Shown here piece after piece: positions 6,612-16,900 of a stretch of 34,713 nt of DNA. Positions within the stretch are counted from its first letter, which is position 1. The number at the start of each line of letters is the position of its first letter. Origin of the DNA: Coleofasciculus sp. LEGE 07092 (GTDB lineage Bacteria; Cyanobacteriota; Cyanobacteriia; Cyanobacteriales; Coleofasciculaceae); contig NZ_JADEWY010000072.1 in assembly GCF_015207375.1 (NCBI RefSeq), positions 1-34,713 of the forward strand. Direction: 5' to 3'. The notes below the pieces were generated by a model. That model saw nothing but the letters and a program-made list of their open reading frames with translations, was not told where the DNA came from and ran no database searches. The position numbers were made by a program, and so were the translations under genes.

Positions 6612-7588
6612 AATTCAGCGGCAGCTTGAACGAAAAGAGAACGGGTTGCTGGCAGTTCGGCTAAACCATTCAGCAATCCAAAGTCGTGAATCATGCCGTC
6701 GTACTGTACGAGCGACACGTCTACTCCAGCCTCATTGAGCTTGCGTCCATAGGCTGTGCCTTCGTCGTGTAAAACATCGCTTTCTGCAACTACGACTAAC
6801 GCTGGAGGTAAGCCTTTCAGTTGCTCAACAGTCGCCCGCAGGGGAGAGGCATAGATGTCTTTGCGTTTCTCTGGATCAGCGATGTACATGTCATACATCC
6901 ACTTCATCGTCGGTACGGTCAGAAAACGTTTGTCACCAAACTGGTAATAGGAATCCGTTTCAAAATCAGCGTCTACAATGGGCCAAAATAGGATTTGCAG
7001 CTTGATGTGCGGACCTCCCTTTTCTTTTGCCATCAATGTAGTAACCGTTGACATATTGCCGCCGACACTATTGCCGACAACTGCCAGATTTTTGCCGTCA
7101 ACTCCAATCTCATCCCCATGCTCGGCAACCCATTTGGTCGCAACGTAGATCTCGTTGATTGCTTGGGGATACTGAGCATCTGGCGTGCGAGTGTAGTTGA
7201 CAAAGACAGCCGCAAATCCTGAAAGCACAACGAGATCGCGAACCATGCGCTTATGGGTTGGATAATCACCCAGCACCCAACCACCACCATGAATAAAGAT
7301 GAAAACGGGTAATATACCTTGAACGCCTTCAGGACGAACGATATTGAGCGTAATTGTGTAACCGTCAGCAGTAATCGTCTTCTCAGACTCCTCAATGCCA
7401 GAAAGATCGACTAGAACGGAAGCCTGTCCATCCACAAGTACTTGACGCGCTTCGAGTGGAGATAAGGTTTCTAAACCCACACCCCCTGAATTCAACACGT
7501 TCAAAAATTCCTTTGTTTCTCTGGAAAGACGCGGATCATCTGCAACTTCCAAAATCTTTATCGCTGGTGAATTGATTTGAGCAACCAT
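6593..7588 (-). CDS. Alpha/beta hydrolase of the hormone-sensitive-lipase (acetyl esterase) type
   Basis: This 331-residue protein has the HGGGW oxyanion motif, the nucleophile elbow GNSVGG (Ser at about 172), the acid in VVAESDVLHDEG and the His in GMIHDFGLL, the complete HSL-family triad. Such enzymes hydrolyse short acyl esters. ATG at 7588 follows AAGGAGAA at the right distance, a strong ribosome-binding site. It lies 86 bases downstream of the epoxide-hydrolase-like gene, and its tail overlaps the DUF6130-like fragment. The substrate cannot be told. Confidence 0.88.
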   Translation of the reverse strand: MVAQINSPAIKILEVADDPRLSRETKEFLNVLNSGGVGLETLSPLEARQVLVDGQASVLVDLSGIEESEKTITADGYTITLNIVRPEGVQGILPVFIFIHGGGWVLGDYPTHKRMVRDLVVLSGFAAVFVNYTRTPDAQYPQAINEIYVATKWVAEHGDEIGVDGKNLAVVGNSVGGNMSTVTTLMAKEKGGPHIKLQILFWPIVDADFETDSYYQFGDKRFLTVPTMKWMYDMYIADPEKRKDIYASPLRATVEQLKGLPPALVVVAESDVLHDEGTAYGRKLNEAGVDVSLVQYDGMIHDFGLLNGLAELPATRSLFVQAAAELKKHLQ

Positions 7589-7674
7589 GATGTTCTCCTT
7601 GGGATAAGTAGTGAATAATGTGTTGAAATATCACTGTTAAGCCAATGAACTTGGCAGTGATTATTAGTGGTTGA

Positions 7675-8544
7675 TTAGACAGGAATAGGTTGCAGTCGTG
7701 ACGCGAGAAATTGAGTGATATAGTTTGCGATCGCCTCCCCATCTTCTTCCAAGGCAAAATGTCCCGTATCGAGTAAATGGAACTCAACGTCTTTCAGGTC
7801 ACGCTGATAAGGATACGCACCTTCAGCAGGGAAGATATAGTCGTTTTTGCCCCAAACAATCAGGGTTGGTGGCTGATACTTGCGGAAATACTCTTGCCAT
7901 TGCGGGTAGAGCGGTGGATTAGTGCCGTAGCTATTAAACAGTGCCAGTTGAATCTCTTCGTTGCCAGGGCGATCGAGGAAATGTTGATCCACCGTCCAGG
8001 TATCGGGACTAATCGATTCCAGATTATGAACACCGTTGGTATATTGCCACTTCGTTGCTTCTAGAGTGAAAAGGTATTTGAGCTTTTCCGCATTCTCAGG
8101 CGATCGCTCTTGCCAATATGCCTTGATCGGCTCCCAAAATTCGCGCAGACCTTCCTCATAAGCATTGCCGTTTTGCACAATCAAAGATTGCACTCGCTCT
8201 GGATATTTTGCTGCAATGCGGTAGCCAATGGGTGCGCCGTAATCCATGACATAAAGACTGTATTTCTTCAGATCGATCGCGTCAATAAACTTCTCTACAA
8301 TCTCACTTAGATGGTCAAACGTGTAGTCAAATTCATTCACAGTTGGCATCGAACTGTTGCCGTAACCCGGATAGTCGGGAGCAACGAGATGGAATTTATC
8401 AGCCAGTGCGGGTATGAGATTGCGGAACATATGAGAGGACGTTGGAAAGCCGTGTAACAGCAGAATGGTCGGATTATCACGAGAACCCGCTTCACGGTAG
8501 AAGATGTCTAAACCATCGATCGAAACGGTGCGATATGTAGTCAT
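7675..8544 (-). CDS. Alpha/beta hydrolase, epoxide hydrolase/haloalkane dehalogenase-like
   Basis: From ATG 8544 the protein has 289 residues. HGFPTS provides the oxyanion hole, VMDYGAPIG carries an Asp nucleophile (about 106) instead of Ser, GKNDYIFP the acid and DTGHFALEE the His. An Asp nucleophile is characteristic of epoxide hydrolases and haloalkane or fluoroacetate dehalogenases. No obvious second halide-binding Trp next to the nucleophile is seen (DY, not DW), so epoxide hydrolase or another C-O/C-halogen hydrolase are both possible. The frame is open upstream of this ATG but that part has no family resemblance. Member of the leftward gene run. Confidence 0.85.
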   Translation of the reverse strand: MTTYRTVSIDGLDIFYREAGSRDNPTILLLHGFPTSSHMFRNLIPALADKFHLVAPDYPGYGNSSMPTVNEFDYTFDHLSEIVEKFIDAIDLKKYSLYVMDYGAPIGYRIAAKYPERVQSLIVQNGNAYEEGLREFWEPIKAYWQERSPENAEKLKYLFTLEATKWQYTNGVHNLESISPDTWTVDQHFLDRPGNEEIQLALFNSYGTNPPLYPQWQEYFRKYQPPTLIVWGKNDYIFPAEGAYPYQRDLKDVEFHLLDTGHFALEEDGEAIANYITQFLASRLQPIPV

Positions 8545-8600
8545 GGGATTACTTCTTGTAAGTGTATAAAGTCCAATGGTGCTGTTTACAGCAGGCTGAT

Positions 8601-9245
8601 CTATCTCACACGACGAACCTGCTCTTGGAAATAGTCGCGCCAACTTTCAGGTAATGCTTCTAATTGAGTCGCACGTTGCAATAACTCTGGATCGTTTTTC
8701 TCACGGGTATACAACTGAGTGATATCAGCAACTGTGATGTTGTTCTCGTTCCGGCTCACTAGCGCTAAAGTGTCTCCGGCGACGACTTCGCCCTCTTGCA
8801 GTACACGGAAGTAAAACCCGGTACGACGACTGGCGAGAAAGCGTTTCACCATATCTGCTCTCCCAAAGCGAATCCCAAGTTTGTAGCAGGGCATTCGCGG
8901 CTGTGTCACCATGAGTTCTACACTGCCGATCTGGAAGCGATCGCCAATGTTCAAGTCCTCTTCTTTCAGCCCAGTAGTGGTGAAATTTTCACCAAAATTG
9001 CCCATTGTTAAGTCTGTGTCAGGCAATTCAGTGCGCCAGTAGTCGTAATGCTCAAACGGATAGACATAAACGGCTTTGTCAACTCCGCCATGAACGGTGA
9101 GATCCGCTTGTCCATCCCCGTGTAGATTGAGCGATCGCACCATGACTCGATCTGTGACTGACTCTTTGAAAATTCCAGTGCTAACGGTTCTCCCTTTCCA
9201 GTTCACTTCTCGTGGTAGTCCAACATTGACAGAAATTATTTTCAT
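8601..9245 (-). CDS. MOSC domain protein, YiiM-like
   Basis: This 214-residue protein starts with [14 protein letters not shown] and has the MOSC core: [23 protein letters not shown] and the conserved Cys in [14 protein letters not shown] that binds the molybdenum cofactor. A C-terminal three-helix tail ([14 protein letters not shown]) matches YiiM, which takes part in reduction of N-hydroxylated compounds such as N-hydroxylaminopurine. Start chosen at 9245 since the residues upstream are not conserved in the family. It lies 26 bases after the SnoaL-like gene in the redox run. Confidence 0.88.
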   Translation of the reverse strand: MKIISVNVGLPREVNWKGRTVSTGIFKESVTDRVMVRSLNLHGDGQADLTVHGGVDKAVYVYPFEHYDYWRTELPDTDLTMGNFGENFTTTGLKEEDLNIGDRFQIGSVELMVTQPRMPCYKLGIRFGRADMVKRFLASRRTGFYFRVLQEGEVVAGDTLALVSRNENNITVADITQLYTREKNDPELLQRATQLEALPESWRDYFQEQVRRVR

Positions 9246-9271
9246 GTTCAGTTCCAAAGTTTTGGACAGCT

Positions 9272-9805
9272 TTAAATCTGTGCTAGATCTGCTTGCTGCT
9301 GCTTGAGACCTGCAACGAAGTCGGTTACTTGACGTTGAGCTTCTGCGCTCAGTGAGTCAAAGTCGTCTAAGAAGAATTGACGTTCTAGCGTTAACTTCCG
9401 GGTATTGAGTAACCCTTCGATCTGCCAGTCTTCGTCACTTTTCGTTACGACGTAGAGCGGTAGCGAATCTCGTGACGGTGAAGTTTCGGTTCGTCCGGCT
9501 AGTATTACCCTGATCACGACGTGCATGAGCGCGAGTTGCGAGTTCACAAAGCGGACGAAATTCACCTCACCCTCCAGACGTGTTCCCTTAACGACCGTGT
9601 CGAATGCTTGCTGATGAAATGCAGCGATTTCTTTTCGACCTTTAAGGTGCGTGCCCTCGAACGTGAGAAAATCAGCAGTTTCGCTGAACGGGGCAGCAAA
9701 GCCTTCGCCACTACCTCGATTCCAAGCATCAATCATCTGACGATGGAAAGCACGGATTGCCAATTCGTCAGTAGCAGTGATGGTTTGAGCTGTTTGTGAA
9801 TTCAT
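9272..9805 (-). CDS. SnoaL-like SgcJ/EcaC family protein
   Basis: A 177-residue protein of the NTF2-like fold. Residues 15-140 read as this family: FHRQMIDAWNRGSGEGFAAP, FLTFEGTHLKGRKEIAAFHQ, LALMHVVIRV and the closing WQIEGLLNTRK. SgcJ/EcaC members are found in varied redox clusters; their reactions are mostly unproven. An additional helical tail (DFDSLSAEAQRQVTDF) is present. It is 17 bases from the SDR gene upstream and 26 bases from the MOSC gene downstream, consistent with one transcript. Confidence 0.82.
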   Translation of the reverse strand: MNSQTAQTITATDELAIRAFHRQMIDAWNRGSGEGFAAPFSETADFLTFEGTHLKGRKEIAAFHQQAFDTVVKGTRLEGEVNFVRFVNSQLALMHVVIRVILAGRTETSPSRDSLPLYVVTKSDEDWQIEGLLNTRKLTLERQFFLDDFDSLSAEAQRQVTDFVAGLKQQQADLAQI

Positions 9806-9822
9806 GGTTTTGAGTTTTCCTT

Positions 9823-10782
9823 TTAAGTGATAGACCCGTTTTCAATCGGCATAGAGGGTGTCATGGACTCTGAAAATAATCGGCGTAATGATTCCTCCCA
9901 GAGCCGATCGGCGTTGTCTAGGTTCAGGGCGTAGGGGGCGATGCCGCTCATATAGCCGTTCCTATTGGTGACGATCGCAGCTTCGTTGCAGTCCTCGAAA
10001 TAGCGTCCGCCAATGCCCTTCAGGAGCGGAGAGGTTGCCAGCAAAACAGACGTTGCCGCACCCTGCGCGATTGTCTTCTGCCGCTCAGGTGGAGTTTTAA
10101 GACCGCCCGTATGACGTTGGAGGTTCGTGGCGATCGCACCAGGCATCAACGCATTAGCCGTAATGCCATCGTTAAACCAGCGTGCAGTAGCACCCACGGC
10201 AAAGAGAATATTTGCAGTTTTAGATTGTCCATACGCCAACCACGGATCATACGGACGGAACATAAAGTGAATATCATCGAACACAATGGGTGACATCAGA
10301 TGAGCACTAGAACTAACCGACACGATACGGGCAGCACCATCGGCAGCGAGAGCGTCGTGTAGTCCGAGTGCCAGGACAAAGTGCCCCAGATAGTTGGTGG
10401 CAAACTGCATCTCCCAACCTTCAGGTGTGCGCTGTTCGGGCAGTGCCATTACCCCTGCATTATTGACGAGAATGTGTAGCGGTTCATTCCAGGCAGCAAT
10501 AAATTTAGTGATCGAGTTGCGATCGCTTAAATCAAGCGGAGCAACATGAATATTCTGGTTTCCAGTAGTAGCCGTAATGTCAGCCGCAACCTGTGCTCCA
10601 GCATGGGTATTACGCACCGCCAGTGTGACGATCGCTCCAGTTTGAACCAGTGCCCGGACTGTTTCTATGCCGATGCCCGATGCGGCTCCCGTGACGACCG
10701 CCCGTTTGCCGGAAAGATCAATTCCTTTTACTACTTCAGCAGCGGTGGAATGCCGTCCGAATGGTGTTGTAATGAGTGCCAT
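9823..10782 (-). CDS. SDR family oxidoreductase, retinol-dehydrogenase/WWOX-like
   Basis: This 319-residue protein has TGAASGIG (about 32-39) for the cofactor, NNAGVM (about 107), a Ser in the SVSSSAHL strand and YGQSK (about 184) as catalytic Tyr and Lys. The length and NNAGVM/ATNYLGHF pattern resemble the retinol dehydrogenase/WWOX-like extended group. Substrate is unknown. It lies 102 bases downstream of the GMC oxidoreductase; the intervening DNA carries no recognised gene. Confidence 0.88.
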   Translation of the reverse strand: MALITTPFGRHSTAAEVVKGIDLSGKRAVVTGAASGIGIETVRALVQTGAIVTLAVRNTHAGAQVAADITATTGNQNIHVAPLDLSDRNSITKFIAAWNEPLHILVNNAGVMALPEQRTPEGWEMQFATNYLGHFVLALGLHDALAADGAARIVSVSSSAHLMSPIVFDDIHFMFRPYDPWLAYGQSKTANILFAVGATARWFNDGITANALMPGAIATNLQRHTGGLKTPPERQKTIAQGAATSVLLATSPLLKGIGGRYFEDCNEAAIVTNRNGYMSGIAPYALNLDNADRLWEESLRRLFSESMTPSMPIENGSIT

Positions 10783-10884
10783 TGTGTGTTCCTTACAGAG
10801 GACGAGTGTTCTGTTTGGCTGATATCGACCGATAAACCCTCGACGGGCGTGATGACCTGCGCTTGGTTAAAGACGATCGCCATT

Positions 10885-12456
10885 CTAAATAGCTGAACAC
10901 GCCGGATTTTGGGCATCGCTGAGAACCGTTTGCGCTGTGCGACCTGCTTTAATGAAATCTGCTGCCTTCTCACCGATCATGATGGTGGGTGCGTTCGTAT
11001 TGCCTGTAGTAATCGTTGGCATGATGGAGGCATCCACAACACGCAACCCCTCAATCCCATGCACCCGCAGTTCGGGGTCTACAACTGCCCTTGGGTCAGT
11101 ACCCATTTTGCAAGTGCCGACCGGATGCCACACGGTACTGCAAGTCTGCCGGACGTAAGCAACAAGTGCTGCATTACTCTGTTTGTCGGCACCCGGAGCG
11201 ATTTCTTTACCGCGAAACTCATCCAAAGCACTGACACCGAACAAGTTACGAAGTAATTTAATCCCGGCAACGAGCTTTTGCACATCCGCCTCACTTTGGA
11301 GAAAGTTCATTTGAATCATCGGTGTGTCTTTGGGGTCGGAGGAACGCAAACTGACACTGCCAATATTTTGGGGATGAGTCAAACAAACGAAACTTGTGAA
11401 TCCTAAACCAGAGTGAGTATAACCAGGCGGCACCAACACAACGGAGCCGAAGAGAAACTGTAAATCTGGCGCAGCATCCAGATTTCCTTCAGTATGCAAA
11501 AACAGGTTGGCTTCACCGATACTACTGGTACTTGCCGTGTGTAAATCCTGAGTTGCCTCGTGTGCTACAGACACAACAGGGTGGTCTTGGAGGTTTTGAC
11601 CCACACCCGGCAAATCAGCCACGACCGGAATTCCCATCGCGTTCAGGTGTTCTGCACTCCCAATACCAGAAAGCATGAGCAGCTTAGGCGAATCGAACGT
11701 GCCCGCACTTAAAATTACTTCCTGATTGACCCTAACCTGATGCAGCGTGCCTTCGTGCAAGTATTCCACCCCAAGGGTGCGAGTACCCTCAAACAACAAG
11801 CGAGTCACCAATGCTCCTGTCGTTACTGTTAAATTAGGACGATCGAGAATTGGTACGAGAAAAGCGGCCGCAGCACTGTGTCGCTTACCATCCTTGACCG
11901 TCAACTGATAAAGTCCTGCCCCTTCCTGCTGCATCCCATTAACATCAGGATTGTAGTCATATCCGAGTGCCACTGCTGCGTCTACAAAACGTTGAGATAC
12001 CACAGTAGGCGAGATCGGATCGGTGACACTCAACTCCCCATCAGCCCCGTGAAATTCAGATGCGCCTCGTGAGGAGTACTCCGATTTCTTGAAGTAGGGC
12101 AACACATCTTGGTAACTCCAACCGGAATTGCCTAATTCCTGCCAGTGATCATAATCATGAGGATTGCCCCGCATATAAATCATGATATTAATCGAACTGC
12201 TGCCCCCCAAGACTTTGCCGCGTGGACAAAAGATTTTACGGTCATTCAGGTAGGGTTCTGGTTCAGAGAAATAGCCCCAGTCCACCTCAGAGCCTAGTAG
12301 ACTGAGGCATTCTCCTGGAATGTGAATCTCTGGCTTTGTATCGGGGCTACCTGCTTCGAGGAGTAAAACGGTTGTGTCATTACCTTCTGTCAGACGGTTG
12401 GCGACAACGCAGCCTGCCGAACCCGCACCAATCACAATGTAGTCATAGTGAGTCAT
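10885..12456 (-). CDS. GMC family FAD-dependent oxidoreductase (choline-dehydrogenase-like)
   Basis: A 523-residue flavoprotein. The FAD fold starts at once with YIVIGAGSAGCVVANRL, the GMC signature 1 region reads CPRGKVLGGSSSIN (about 77-90), the second signature lies in SAGTFDSPKLLMLSGIG (about 255-271), and the active-site His/Asn region is WHPVGTCKMG (about 450) and TGNTNAPTIMIGEKAAD near the end. Family members oxidise alcohols such as choline, often by passing electrons to a membrane acceptor. The exact substrate cannot be inferred; no betaine genes are adjacent. It is second in the leftward run after the DsbA-like gene. Confidence 0.92.
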   Translation of the reverse strand: MTHYDYIVIGAGSAGCVVANRLTEGNDTTVLLLEAGSPDTKPEIHIPGECLSLLGSEVDWGYFSEPEPYLNDRKIFCPRGKVLGGSSSINIMIYMRGNPHDYDHWQELGNSGWSYQDVLPYFKKSEYSSRGASEFHGADGELSVTDPISPTVVSQRFVDAAVALGYDYNPDVNGMQQEGAGLYQLTVKDGKRHSAAAAFLVPILDRPNLTVTTGALVTRLLFEGTRTLGVEYLHEGTLHQVRVNQEVILSAGTFDSPKLLMLSGIGSAEHLNAMGIPVVADLPGVGQNLQDHPVVSVAHEATQDLHTASTSSIGEANLFLHTEGNLDAAPDLQFLFGSVVLVPPGYTHSGLGFTSFVCLTHPQNIGSVSLRSSDPKDTPMIQMNFLQSEADVQKLVAGIKLLRNLFGVSALDEFRGKEIAPGADKQSNAALVAYVRQTCSTVWHPVGTCKMGTDPRAVVDPELRVHGIEGLRVVDASIMPTITTGNTNAPTIMIGEKAADFIKAGRTAQTVLSDAQNPACSAI

Positions 12457-12519
12457 AAAATTCTCTTTCTTTGTTATGAGTATTGATACTGCTAGTTCCT
12501 CAACACATAGCCAAAAGGT

Positions 12520-13098
12520 TTAATGACCGACAGCGATAATAACTGCTATCAACTGCTCTATGTTCCAGCGATCGCGATACTGAATTCCATTGATAAACAA
12601 AGCTGGGGCAATCGTCACTCCACTTTGTATTCCGCTTTGAATATCTTGATTGATGCGATCGACGTGTACTTGTTTAGATAGATCTTGCAGAAACTGGCAA
12701 ATATCAAGTCCTAGACGGTTGGCATACTCGACAAGATAGCCGTCGTCCAATGCTTCTTGATGGGTGAATAGCATATCGTGCATTTGCCAAAATTGACCTT
12801 GCGCTGCTGCTGCTTCCGCTACCTCTGCTGCTTTTTGAGCTTGAGGATAGGCTAAATGCTCATCAATAAAATGACGAAACACGACACAGAGCCAACTCTC
12901 CTCAGGAAACTCAGAACTGAAATGCTGCTGAATGTTGTGAATCAACTGATGAACCTCTCTACATTGAGGGCATTGGTAATTTCCATACTCCACCAGTACG
13001 ATCGAGGCATTGAGTAATCCCTGGTAGTGATCCCGTTGTGAGGGTAGAACCAGGAGTTGATTAAAATGATTATTTTGATTTATCAGATCATCGGACAT
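12520..13098 (-). CDS. DsbA-like thioredoxin-fold oxidoreductase, cytoplasmic
   Basis: The active site is CPQC in VEYGNYQCPQCREVHQ, followed by the helical insertion RHFIDEHLAYPQAQKAAEVA and FWQMHDMLFTHQ, and a cis-Pro loop in VTIAPALFINGI, as in DsbA-like proteins related to the NhaA-fused type. There is no signal peptide, so it acts in the cytoplasm. Start is uncertain between ATG 13098 and GTG 13119, neither with a clear ribosome-binding site. It heads the leftward redox gene run, 63 bases before the GMC gene, and could help keep these enzymes reduced. Confidence 0.85.
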   Translation of the reverse strand: MSDDLINQNNHFNQLLVLPSQRDHYQGLLNASIVLVEYGNYQCPQCREVHQLIHNIQQHFSSEFPEESWLCVVFRHFIDEHLAYPQAQKAAEVAEAAAAQGQFWQMHDMLFTHQEALDDGYLVEYANRLGLDICQFLQDLSKQVHVDRINQDIQSGIQSGVTIAPALFINGIQYRDRWNIEQLIAVIIAVGH

Positions 13099-13283
13099 AC
13101 TAGCAAAAGGGGTTTTCACAGCATCGAAGGATTGCCGTGATTCCTGTCTGTGATTTCTGCCGCCTCCGTTATTTGTATGCCTTTAGCCTATGAAATTAAT
13201 GCAGCTTTGTCGCCAACTCAAAGTTGAGTGTTTGAGGGCATGAAACAACAGTTGCTCACTATCTCTGCAACGAGACCTCAACC

Positions 13284-13295
13284 GAACTTAAGTTC
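13284..13295. promoter_or_regulatory. 12-bp perfect palindrome in the intergenic region
   Basis: GAACTTAAGTTC lies between the response regulator stop and the DsbA-like gene, in the only sizeable gap (about 190 bases) at the head of the redox run. A second short symmetric word, CTCAAAGTTGAG, lies about 65 bases further left. Either could be an operator for the downstream genes; the evidence is symmetry only. Confidence 0.3.
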
Positions 13296-13309
13296 AGTTC
13301 TCATCGCTG

Positions 13310-13939
13310 TCACAACTTAGCTAGTCCCCGCTTCAGTGCAGTAATCACCGCTTGTGTGCGATCGCTCACGCCTAATTTGCTCAGAATTCGGTTGATGTGG
13401 AACTTGACTGTACTTTCGGTAATATTCAAAGCCGCACCAATATCATGATTATTCAAGCCAAGCGCCATCTGACGCACAACCTCTTGCTCGCGATCGCTCA
13501 ATTCTGGGACGTTCATCCGTTGCACTAACTTGGCAGCAACTTCAGAAGGGATATATTGTTGTCCACTATGGACGAGTTGAATCGCACTGAGCAGTGCATC
13601 CGGTTCGGCATCCTTAAGCAAATAGCCCTTGGACCCGGCACGTAATGCTCGATAAATATCCTCATCGCCATCATACGTGGTTAGGATGATAATGCGAGCA
13701 TGGGCAAATTCAGCACAGATGGCTAAAGTCGCGTCGGCACCGCTCATCTGCGGCATTTGTAGGTCCATCAAGGTGACATCAGGGTTGAGTCGTCGATAGA
13801 GGGCGATCGCTTCCAATCCATCCCCTGCTTGACCTACCACCGTCATATCCGGCTCATTCTCAATCATTGCGGCTAACCCCTGTCGGACAATGGCATGATC
13901 GTCAACCAGTAAAACGCGGATTGTTGTAGACTGACTCAT
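13310..13939 (-). CDS. NarL/FixJ-type response regulator
   Basis: A 209-residue two-component regulator. The receiver domain has the acidic pair in LLVDDHAIVRQG, the phosphoacceptor Asp in VTLMDLQMPQ (about 58), Thr in ILTTYDG and Lys in YLLKDAEP. The LuxR-type helix-turn-helix starts at LSDREQEVVRQMALG and contains ITESTVKFHINRIL. Its ATG overlaps the sensor kinase stop codon (ATGA), so the pair is translationally coupled. The kinase is of the HisKA_3 type that partners this regulator class. Likely targets include the adjacent redox run, but this is inference. Confidence 0.95.
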   Translation of the reverse strand: MSQSTTIRVLLVDDHAIVRQGLAAMIENEPDMTVVGQAGDGLEAIALYRRLNPDVTLMDLQMPQMSGADATLAICAEFAHARIIILTTYDGDEDIYRALRAGSKGYLLKDAEPDALLSAIQLVHSGQQYIPSEVAAKLVQRMNVPELSDREQEVVRQMALGLNNHDIGAALNITESTVKFHINRILSKLGVSDRTQAVITALKRGLAKL

Positions 13940-16900
13940 GCTGATGCCTCCCGATGTACGGATATGCTCACTTCGGTTCCTTGCCCCAATCGGCTCTCGA
14001 TCGAGAGCTGTGCTCCAATGCGTTCCGCTCGTTCGGTCATCCCCAATAAGCCAAACCCCCGATTTAAGATTGTAGGGTTCGCTTCAAACCCTTTTCCGTT
14101 GTCTCTAATTTGCAAGAAGCATTGCGTCGATTCATACAATAACTCAATCCGAATTTCAGTTGCGTTAGCATACCTGACAGCATTAGTAAATGCTTCCTGG
14201 GCAATCCTTAAAAGGTTGTTTTCTGTTTCAGCAGGTAGGACATAGGGTGTACCGATAATTTCACAGATTAAGCTGGTTTCAGTTGAAGATTGCAGCGTCG
14301 CGACAAATCGTTCTAGGGCTGTCCAGAGATTGCCATCTTCTAGCAATTGGGGACGGAGTGCCGCAACCGATCGTCGTGCTTCTGTTAGCCCACTGCGAGC
14401 CAGATCTCGCACTGTATTAACATGGGTTTGAATTACGTCGGGGTTAGTGTTCACCAATCGAGAAACGGTTCCCATGTGAACTAGAATCCCCGTGAAGGCT
14501 TGCGCTAAAGTGTCGTGAATTTCTCGGGCCATGCGGTTACGTTCTTCTAAAATTGAGGCTTCTTCAGCACGTTTGCGATCTGTGATATCGAGAATCACTC
14601 CTAACATTCGCACAGGCTGTCCAGCTTCGTTATAAACGCCGCGACCGCGACCCACTAACCAATGAATGCTGCCATCCGGGTAAACCACTCGATATTCAGC
14701 TTCAAAATCGGTATGAGTTGTGAGAGCTACTGTAACAGCTTGCTCAACCCGAAGAATATCCTCTGGGTGAACCCGATCGCGCCATGCCTGATAGCTACTT
14801 TCAACTTCACCGGGGACTAACCCCAGCAATCGAGCGTGGTTATCGTTCCAGGCTGAGGTATTTTCCACAATGTTCCAGTTCCAACTGCCGATGTAGGTGA
14901 AATCCATCGTTAGTCTGCGTTGCTCTTCGCTTTGCCGCAGGGCGTTTTCAACTCGTTGGCGCTCTTCAATCTCCTGCGAAAGCAGCAAAGTTCGCTCAGT
15001 GACTTGCTGTTCTAACATTCGGTTGTAATTGGCTAAGAGGTGTTCTGTTTGTTTGCGCTCGGTAATATCTTGAAAGGCTGCGATCGCATAAGCTACCTTG
15101 CCCTGTTCGTCAAAAACTGGAGTCCCCCATACCTCAACTGGAATGGTGGCGTTGTTTTGGCGAATGTCTATGTCGTCAATCGTGGTGCATTCGCCGCTCA
15201 ATGCTCGAATGATTGGTAGCCTCTCTGTCGGATAAACTTGCTCTGTTCCCATCACATAAATTTGATAAACCTCTGCAATTTGCTCCGGTGCCACAGACGG
15301 ATCAATCCCTTTGCCCATTAGCTGAATGCCCTGTCGATTGGCATAGTAAGGGCGACCCGCCGCATCGACTATTCCAATTCCCACTGGAATCGCTTCTAGA
15401 AATTGAGTCATCTGACTTTCGCTAGCTTGTAACTTTGAATAGAGTTTGGCATTCTCGATCGCGATCGCGGCTTGAGTGGAGAGTAGATTCAGAACTTGCG
15501 ATCGCTCTAGTGTAAATGCTCCAGTTGCTAATTGATTTTCCAAATACAACACACCAACAAGCTTACTTTGATTCAGCAACGGCAAACAGAGCAGAGATCG
15601 CGGTTGGTTGTGCTGAATGTATGGCTCATGGATGAAATTACCTTCATGAGTCGCATCATTCAAGATCACGGGTTCATGAGTCCGAATCACATACTGAATA
15701 ATCGATTCGGGTAGGCGATTTGCCATTGGCATCGATTCCAACACTGGCATCGTACAGACATTCTCATCATCGCTGAGTTCATAAGCAGCCTCGATCGCCC
15801 ATCCGCCTGAGTTTTCCAAAAGCAGGCATCCAGTTTGTGCGCCAGCATTCTCGATTAATATCTGCATCAAGGAATGAAGCAACCGATCCAGTTCAATTTC
15901 ACGGGAAATCGCCTGCGATGCTTTCATCACCGTCGCTAAATCAAGAGCAGTGGATGAGGTATTAGAAGTGCTTCCAGCAGTAGTGCGGACTGGTGTGGAA
16001 TACACGTTGGACGACTGAGGAAAAAACGATGGATAACGAGCTTCTAAATCATTGACTTTTACTATTGCTCCCCACCGTTGATAGCAGTAGTGAGCTTCTT
16101 TCATATAGGTTTTAGCAAATTTCTCTCGACCACGAGACAGATAGAATTTTGCAGCTAATTCGTAGGCTAGCGCTTCTTCTTGAAGATATTCATTGTCTCT
16201 AGCCCCTTGAATCGCTTGTTCATAGAACTCCTCTGCCTCAAACAATTGACCCAAAACTCGCGACTTTTCTGCCTCAACGAGATAATATTTATGCAAATAA
16301 TTCATGGGCGCATGGTGCGCCCATCGTTTCATTTTCTCTTGCTTCGTTGTAACTTTTTCGAGGATTTCTGACTGTACTTTAGTGTTGCTTTCAGCATATA
16401 TTGCAAGTCTGGCTAGAGAATCATAAAAGTAGTACACAGCTTTAGCAAATGTGGCTGACATTTGGAGTAAATAGTCCTCTGCCATGTTTGAGTTTTCAAC
16501 CGCTTGAGAGTACTCAGAGAACAGATAGCATAGGCAAAGCTTATTGAAGTAAGTATTAAAGATTGCGAATCCATTATTTGCTATTTTATGTTTTGGTATT
16601 TCAATTTGTTCGTTGTAGACCTCTCCAATTAGGCGAGATGGATTAACTGAGCGTCCAATCAAGTTCAAGATAGACTGCTGATATAACTGATTCCAGGTAA
16701 GTGGCAGTTCTTGTTTGATTTGGCGGATTGCTTCACCATAGGTTGTCATCTTATGTTCAAGTTCTATGAGTTCTTTCCCAACAACATAGGAGTGATAGCA
16801 ATAACAATGAGCACAATAGCCAGCAAACTCTAAATCTCCGGTTTCAAACCCACTTTTATATCCTTCTAGAAATTGCTGCAATGTTTCTTTGATATGTTCT

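Noticed and set aside
10731..10973. 80-codon frame between GMC and SDR genes
   Set aside because: It overlaps both neighbours in another frame and resembles nothing known to me.
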